Source of the DNA: JBKDZP01 sp047971315
GTDB taxonomy: Bacteria; Bacillota_I; Bacilli_A; RF39; UBA660
Length of the DNA: 44,776 bases
NCBI GenBank assembly: GCA_047971315.1
Contig: JBKDZP010000012.1
Location: 1 to 44,776, forward strand
Direction of reading: 5' to 3'
This document shows, in pieces, positions 40,687 through 44,776 of the stretch. The stretch's first letter is position 1; each line of letters begins with the position of its first letter. Position numbers and translations under genes: made by a program. Below the pieces are notes generated by a model. It searched no databases. It saw only the letters and a program-made list of their open reading frames with translations, and was not told the origin of the DNA.

Positions 40687-41598
40687 TTAATCTTTTAACT
40701 TAATTTTCTGACTTTTAAAATACTCTTTATTTTGATGTTCCTCAATTTCATATTCTTCCCAGATGAATTTATTGTTTATTTTAATGTTTTTAAATCCAGT
40801 ATAACTTTTAGTCCTTTTACAATATTTTAATACAGGTAATTTTCCAGTTTTAAGAACATTTCCATCAATATAATAATGACTTTCTCCATCATAATATATT
40901 TCATTAAAGGCCTGATCACTTGCAAGTAATGCTGTTGAAACATGTCCAGCTATAATGTCTTTATAGAATTTTCCATTTGTTGGTGGAAATTTATTTGTAA
41001 AATAGAAATCTTGTGTTTTATTTTTCCAATATCTATTTTCTTTTTCACAACCTCTTTCATCAATACCTGCATGAACATATATTTGTGAGTCTGTTTCAAA
41101 ATAACGAGGTAAATTTCTTGTCCAACAAATTAAACTACTATGATTAGATAAAATATATTTGGCACACAATTTACTCATATTTATATATTCTTCATTATTA
41201 TTTGGAGTAGTATTTAAAGTTTTTAGTTGCATTTCTGATAAAAATTTCATTATTGTATCGATATTTGAAATAAAAGTAGAAACCATATATTCTGGATCAT
41301 CTAGCCATTCAAGAAAAGTTTCTTCATGATTTCCCATAAGTACTATTATCTTGTCTTTATATATGTTTTTTAAATCTCTAATATATTTTAAAACTTCACA
41401 TGATTGCTTTCCGCCATCAATATAATCACCTAATAATATTAATCTTGTATTATCACATTCACGATCTATATTTGACAGTGCATCTTTAAATGCATCTAAA
41501 TTACCATGTATATCACTTATTGCATAATAGTTTATATTTTCATCAGGTATCATAGTATAACTACCACTTAATTCGTCTTCAATAATAGAATATTTCAT
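40687..41598 (-). CDS. metallophosphatase (Ser/Thr phosphatase or ApaH-like)
   Basis: 303 residues of the calcineurin-like metallophosphoesterase family. All metal-site motifs are visible: AISDIHGNLDAF (Asp29, His31), LLGDYIDGG (Asp58, Asp61), LMGNHEETF (Asn90, His91), IYVHAGID (His176) and IAGHVST (His219). This set is closest to protein phosphatases of the PPP type and to ApaH. An apparently intact enzyme among decayed genes. Ribosome binding site GGAGGAG; own promoter upstream. Substrate unknown. Confidence 0.9.
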   Translation of the reverse strand: MKYSIIEDELSGSYTMIPDENINYYAISDIHGNLDAFKDALSNIDRECDNTRLILLGDYIDGGKQSCEVLKYIRDLKNIYKDKIIVLMGNHEETFLEWLDDPEYMVSTFISNIDTIMKFLSEMQLKTLNTTPNNNEEYINMSKLCAKYILSNHSSLICWTRNLPRYFETDSQIYVHAGIDERGCEKENRYWKNKTQDFYFTNKFPPTNGKFYKDIIAGHVSTALLASDQAFNEIYYDGESHYYIDGNVLKTGKLPVLKYCKRTKSYTGFKNIKINNKFIWEEYEIEEHQNKEYFKSQKIKLKD

Positions 41599-41640
41599 AT
41601 TTTCTCCTCCAATTATTTGATTAAGTTACTTTTGTATAGT

Positions 41641-41695
41641 AGTAAAAGATTTTTAAAATATAACAAAGAACATATCTATATTATAATCTTTTACT
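41641..41695. repeat. 11-bp inverted repeat upstream of the metallophosphatase
   Basis: AGTAAAAGATT (41641-41651) and AATCTTTTACT (41685-41695) are perfect reverse complements 33 bp apart. They bracket the predicted transcription start of the metallophosphatase gene. Confidence 0.65.
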
Positions 41696-41707
41696 TAAAT
41701 ATATCAA
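41680..41707 (-). promoter_or_regulatory. promoter of the metallophosphatase gene
   Basis: Minus strand TTGATA (41707-41702) and TATAAT (41685-41680), spacer 16 bp. The -10 touches one arm of the inverted repeat. Confidence 0.55.
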
Positions 41708-41970
41708 ACCACTGATTCCATAATTTTGCATTAAGTAAAACTTTATAATTATTTGGTTTTAAATAAATAAGTTTTTCTTTTTTTGTTGTAAATATTTAAA
41801 AAGAATTATTATTAAACTCATTACAAAGTCTTTTTGCACTTTTAGTGCATTCATCAGGCGCCTACATAAAATTTTCTATAAAATGAGTAAGCCCTGTACA
41901 TTTTTTACTTTTCGTGAAATTATATATTTTTCTTCTAAAGCATTTAATATTATATACGCCAAATTTCTTG
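41691..41970 (-). pseudogene. decayed gene of unknown function
   Basis: Minus-strand reading gives LAYIILNALEEKYIISRKVK, a frame change, then CTGLTHFIENFM, a TAG, APDECTKSAKRLCNEFNN, a TAA, and finally LIYLKPNNYKVLLNAKLWNQ with WFDIFK and a stop at 41691. The pieces read as one protein with several lesions. Family not recognised. Confidence 0.5.
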
Positions 41971-42074
41971 ATTATTATGTTTATTGGAATTATTTTTAAT
42001 CCATCCAATCAATAAAATGAAATAATGGCTTACCACCCCCATAAATTAGCAGTACGATAATAAGACATTTTATA

Positions 42075-42415
42075 CTAGGTGTTCCAACCTCTATTATAAT
42101 ATATATTAAAAGCGAAATATATATTTTCGCTGTCATCCCTTTTTTTATCATTTTTATTGCTCCTATATTATTAAATTCTATATAACTACTTTCATCTTTA
42201 AAATAATTTTTATCAGGAACTACAAACTCCTCTGCTTTATTATCCTCATTAGTTGAAACTACCTTTTTATCTATTTCTCTTAATATAACTTAATTTTTAC
42301 CCTTTAAATCTACAACTTTAAAAAAACTAATATATTGTCCATTACGACCACATCGATTAGATGAATAAAATACATCATCAATTTTTACACCATATTTATT
42401 TTCAATTATTTTCAT
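42075..42415 (-). pseudogene. mobile-element hypothetical protein with stop and frameshift
   Basis: Starts at ATG 42415: MKIIENKYGVKIDDVFYSSN, then QYISFFKVVDLKGKN, TAA at 42292-42290, VILREIDKKVVSTNEDNKAE and on to GAIKMIKK. A shift in the A7G3 tract near 42140 gives the likely original end RDDSENIYFAFNIYYNRGWN and TAG at 42075. The pattern (YGVKxGDVFYSSW..., FFQVVELKGKTQVxV) is that of a common hypothetical protein in gut Bacillota conjugative elements, where Gln stands at the stop position. Function unknown. Confidence 0.65.
42111..42131. repeat. 7-bp hairpin inside the pseudogene end
   Basis: AGCGAAA (42111-42117) pairs with TTTCGCT (42125-42131), loop TATATAT. On the minus strand TTTT follows, so it could be a weak terminator. 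Confidence 0.45.
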
Positions 42416-42540
42416 AAATCCTTCTTTTTATAAGTTGAACTGAAACTATTGTTAAATATTCAATAAACTATATAATTTTAAATAACAATTTTTCGTTTCA
42501 TAGCTATATTACACCATATTGATAGGTGGAAAAATACAAC

Positions 42541-42570
42541 AAAATAAAAAACTTAATAATATTTAAGTTT
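42541..42570 (-). terminator. minus-strand terminator after the 360-aa gene
   Basis: AAACTTAA (42549-42556) pairs with TTAAGTTT (42563-42570), loop TAATAT; the minus strand continues into a T-rich tract. Confidence 0.7.
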
Positions 42571-43652
42571 TATATTTTTATATTTTCTATTTTTTCTTTA
42601 ATTTTATCAATTTTAATAATAGCTATTTCATCATTTCGTAGAATGTTTGTAATTTTATTTAAAACATCTTCATATCCACAAAAAGTATTATTACTACAAA
42701 ATATTATTTTTCTAATTTCGTTGTATTTTTCTACACTTATTTCTTTTTGTATTTGTAATATTCCAACCATAAAAATACCACGTCGCTTAATAAATTTTGT
42801 TGTATCTTTAAGAAATCTTTTAATAGAATCTTCAGAATACTCATGTGGGCTAAGTTCTTTAATTATATAATTTTTCGAATCTTTTGCTTCAACATAATCC
42901 CATAAAAAGAAATAATTAACATACTTGTTAAATTTATCTTTTGTAAATTTACTTTTATCCCAACCATATGTTTGTAAATATTCTAAAGATAAATCCCAAT
43001 AATCACTTAAACCTAATTTTGAACCACGATCACCATTAAAGTAAGCTGGAACTAAACAAAAATTACCAATTGTATGATAAGCATTAATATATTCTTCTAG
43101 ACCTTCAAAAAATTTGAGGTGTTTTATAAAAGTTGCCTGAGTTTCAGTATTTGCAAATAATTCTATTTGAAAATTAATTGAAAATTTCCCTTTTTTATGT
43201 TCTATTAATTCCTCATTTTTATTGCAGATTTTTTCTACAATCTTATCAGTAATTGTGTTAGATGAATTCATTGTTTCACCACCAAAAGAACTATTTTCTA
43301 CCTCATTAAAAACATTTTCTATATTTCCAAAAGTAGTTTCATTTTGTTTTTTCCATGCCCATAGTTTTAAATAAATATCATGTGTTAACTCATAATAAAA
43401 TTTTCCTGATCCATCACAATCAAAGTTTTTTAAACTATATTTTTCATAATTTTCTTTTGCAAAATTTGAACAATTATTATATTCTGATTTTTGTCTCTTT
43501 TTTGATGCGTTTGTAGAAACCATATATGTATAATATCTCTTTAAACCATCTAAATTTTTATAATCAGGGTATCCATTTTCAAATTCAAAATTATAGTTTT
43601 CATGTTGTTCATTTATATCTTCAATAAAATTTATTACATTATTATATGCCAT
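42570..43652 (-). CDS. uncharacterised protein, DUF6994-like
   Basis: 360 residues, apparently intact. GGAG precedes the ATG at 43652. The recognisable segment is AYHTIGNFCLVPAYFNGDRG followed by LSDYWDLSLEYLQTYGW, like the TIGNFxPxPxxFNxxRG...DYWDLTL pattern of a Bacillota family I recall as DUF6994. The N-terminal third (NGYPDYKNLDGLKRYYTYMV, HDIYLKLWAWKKQN) is also regular. The C-terminal part has FIKRRGIFMVGIL. No catalytic motif, signal peptide or membrane helix is visible. It sits directly downstream of the WYL remnant on the same strand. Confidence 0.55.
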   Translation of the reverse strand: MAYNNVINFIEDINEQHENYNFEFENGYPDYKNLDGLKRYYTYMVSTNASKKRQKSEYNNCSNFAKENYEKYSLKNFDCDGSGKFYYELTHDIYLKLWAWKKQNETTFGNIENVFNEVENSSFGGETMNSSNTITDKIVEKICNKNEELIEHKKGKFSINFQIELFANTETQATFIKHLKFFEGLEEYINAYHTIGNFCLVPAYFNGDRGSKLGLSDYWDLSLEYLQTYGWDKSKFTKDKFNKYVNYFFLWDYVEAKDSKNYIIKELSPHEYSEDSIKRFLKDTTKFIKRRGIFMVGILQIQKEISVEKYNEIRKIIFCSNNTFCGYEDVLNKITNILRNDEIAIIKIDKIKEKIENIKI

Positions 43653-43657
43653 ATTAT

Positions 43658-44025
43658 TTACTCCATTCTATATTTTTTATTTAAATTTTCAATTTTTTCA
43701 ATAATTAAATTTCTAACATTGGTAGGTTGATGACTTCTACTCTATCACTATATTGTAGTGCCCAATTAACTATTGCAAATGGACTACAAATTACTTATAC
43801 AATATCATCATAGGGTTCAACTTTTTGCGTTTCAATGAATCTGAAAGTATCACCAAACCAATCATGCATAAAAGTATAATCAACTTTTAAACTCTTCGAT
43901 GAATCATCTTTTCTTTTAGGGCTTTTAATTTTAAGTCTAATATTTATAGGTCTATCATAAGACATATTAAGATGAGAAATGGTGTTAGTATAGATATATA
44001 GACACAAAAATCCTATCGATTGCAT
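43658..44025 (-). pseudogene. WYL-domain transcription regulator, C-terminal remnant
   Basis: Only the end of a WYL-type regulator remains. From 44025 the frame gives SYDRPINIRLKIKSPKRKDD, VDYTFMHDWFGDTFRFIE and VEPYDDIV, then TAA at 43797-43795, then the continuation VICSPFAIVNWALQYSDRVE in the same frame. One base is missing near 43727, after which NVRNLIIEKIENLNKKYRME runs to the stop at 43658. The pattern CSPxAxVNWALQYSDRVEVLxPxNVR is that of WYL regulators. The HTH and WYL core are gone. Confidence 0.65.
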
Positions 44026-44120
44026 AGGAGATATTTCAGTCTTATTTTAAGTTTTATGTACTTTTTTTAAATTTTCAATTTTGTAGTTTTAAATATTAGT
44101 TTTTGATTTAAAAAGTGAGA

Positions 44121-44392
44121 TTATTTCAGCAGCTTCCGTTTACTATCCCCGCGCATATACAAAGGAAGTAACAAATGCGGTGCTAGCGGTATCACCACCC
44201 TGGTCCAATGCAAATCTGCTATAACGCTTTGCAGCTTCTGTGTTGGTAACCGTATCGCCGGAATAGTTCGAGCAGATATATACCAGCGGCAGATACTTCT
44301 TTTCCGCCTTTCGTTACGTTTGCGATTGACTTTACTTGCTGCTTAATTTTGGCTTCTAAATATCCTTTTTGATTGAGTCCATATACACTCAT
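44121..44392 (-). pseudogene. DUF7768-type (nucleoside deoxyribosyltransferase-like) remnant
   Basis: Starts at ATG 44392 (GGAG upstream) with MSVYGLNQKGYLEAKIKQQV. After KGGKEVSA the frame shifts to PLVYICSNYSGDTVTNTEAA and KRYSRFALDQG, then shifts again to VIPLAPHLLLPLYMRGDSKR and stops at 44121. The pattern PLVYICSPYxGD...ARxYSRFAxxxGxxPxAPHLLLP is that of DUF7768 proteins carried by conjugative elements. Two frameshifts and loss of the C-terminus show it is dead. G+C in line 44221-44280 is 27 of 60, against 13 of 60 at 43921-43980. Confidence 0.7.
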
Positions 44393-44509
44393 CGCCCGCA
44401 CACTCCTTTCGTTAAAAAATAGAAGATTTTTCTTCTTCAACTTCTTAAGGGGATTTGTAAGAGCGAATTCCGGCTTTTCAAAAATTTATTTATTTTTCTA
44501 TTTAAAACA

Positions 44510-44566
44510 TTGACATCGACTGCTGATGATGTTATTATAATTACATCGACAGCAATCAATGTCGAT
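44510..44566 (+). promoter_or_regulatory. promoter with repeated ACATCGAC operator
   Basis: TTGACA (44510-44515) and TATTAT (44533-44538) are 17 bp apart; TATAAT at 44536 would give 20. ACATCGAC occurs at 44513-44520 and 44543-44550, and its inverse GTCGAT at 44561-44566 forms ATCGAC-10-GTCGAT. Sites bracket the promoter, fitting autoregulation by the downstream RHH protein. Confidence 0.6.
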
Positions 44567-44587
44567 TTTAAAAGGAGGATTTATCTT

Positions 44588-44776
44588 ATGGCAACTTTCA
44601 GATTCGATTTGAACCAAGAATACAGCGAGCGTTTAGAGGCTGACGCCGCTGCAAAACTCATGAACATCCAGGAATATATTCGTTATAAGCTTTTTGGAGA
44701 GGTAACAATTTTTTCTGTAGATGAAGTAGTTAACAGAATTCAAGCTGGAGACTTCGAAAACAAAGAATTTACCGTA
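44588..44776 (+). CDS. ribbon-helix-helix/antitoxin-like protein, partial
   Basis: At least 63 residues, open at the window end. AAAGGAGG lies 11 nt before the ATG. MATFRFDLNQEYSERLEADA, then NIQEYIRYKLFGE is a ribbon-helix-helix DNA-binding pattern (short strand, two helices). A second segment, SVDEVVNRIQAGDFENKEF, resembles the C-terminal part of RHH antitoxin-like regulators of mobile elements. Codon use (GAG, CGT, GCC, GAC) is less AT-biased than the neighbours. A toxin or other partner would lie outside the window. Confidence 0.65.
   Translation, partial: MATFRFDLNQEYSERLEADAAAKLMNIQEYIRYKLFGEVTIFSVDEVVNRIQAGDFENKEFTV

Noticed and set aside
42526..42870. 114-codon plus-strand frame
   Set aside because: It is antisense to the 42570-43652 gene; its hydrophobic look arises from A-rich codons on the other strand.
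1..44776. Mycoplasma-type code with TGA as Trp
   Set aside because: TGA ends map, adk, rplP and other complete genes, and Trp is encoded by TGG throughout.
1..44776. tRNA or rRNA genes
   Set aside because: I saw no cloverleaf with a TTCGA-type arm or rRNA-like G+C block; a tRNA scan would settle it.

Overview
The window comes from a very AT-rich Bacillota-type bacterium. It uses the standard code: TGA ends several genes (map, adk, rplP) and TGG encodes Trp, so it is not a Mycoplasma-type code. Ribosomal gene order, Firmicutes-type ribosomal leader RNAs, a zinc-type S14, strong AGGAGG ribosome binding sites, prepilin-like surface proteins and a DUF951/DUF5661 complement fit an uncultured gut Erysipelotrichia/RF39-like lineage. 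That assignment is inference.

Region 1 (1-10515) is core chromosome. It holds the 3' end of gap, a large prepilin-headed protein ending in a glycine-rich domain, a lipoprotein, and then a chromosome-partition cluster: parA, parB, an MscS channel, DUF951, an AbgT transporter and ychF. The rpsF-ssb-rpsR operon follows, with a readable S6:S18 autoregulatory leader, and a DUF5661 gene.

Region 2 (10991-30204) is the S10-spc-alpha superoperon, from rpsJ to rplQ with secY, adk, map, infA, rpmJ and rpoA. It starts with a promoter and a structured leader and ends at a terminator overlapping the rplQ stop. rpmD (L30) is missing between rpsE and rplO. Then come an SDR oxidoreductase, a second lone prepilin, two ECF-type ABC ATPases with altered catalytic residues and no EcfT gene, truA, and rplM-rpsI behind an L13 leader.

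Region 3 (30205-34484) holds an rRNA-type methyltransferase, a CwlD-like amidase, an Abi_2/HEPN protein, a DUF368 (PopT-type) membrane protein, and a second amidase that is cut short.

Region 4 (34485 to the end) is accessory DNA starting where that amidase is broken. Nearly all genes run on the minus strand. A large serine recombinase lies next to the junction, and a 16-bp direct repeat occurs both at the junction and over the recombinase promoter. Beyond it lies a graveyard: a Fic gene with a stop and a frameshift, a second recombinase remnant, a gene split by a TAA, a WYL-regulator remnant and a more GC-rich DUF7768 remnant. Among these sit apparently intact genes: an NTase-like/transglutaminase-like protein, a metallophosphatase, an unknown 360-aa protein, and a ribbon-helix-helix protein cut by the window end. 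Two non-coding signals stand out: a 170-nt multi-hairpin block (38600-38772) and three iteron-like repeats spaced 22-23 bp (39160-39220), which suggest a replication or transfer region of an integrated element.
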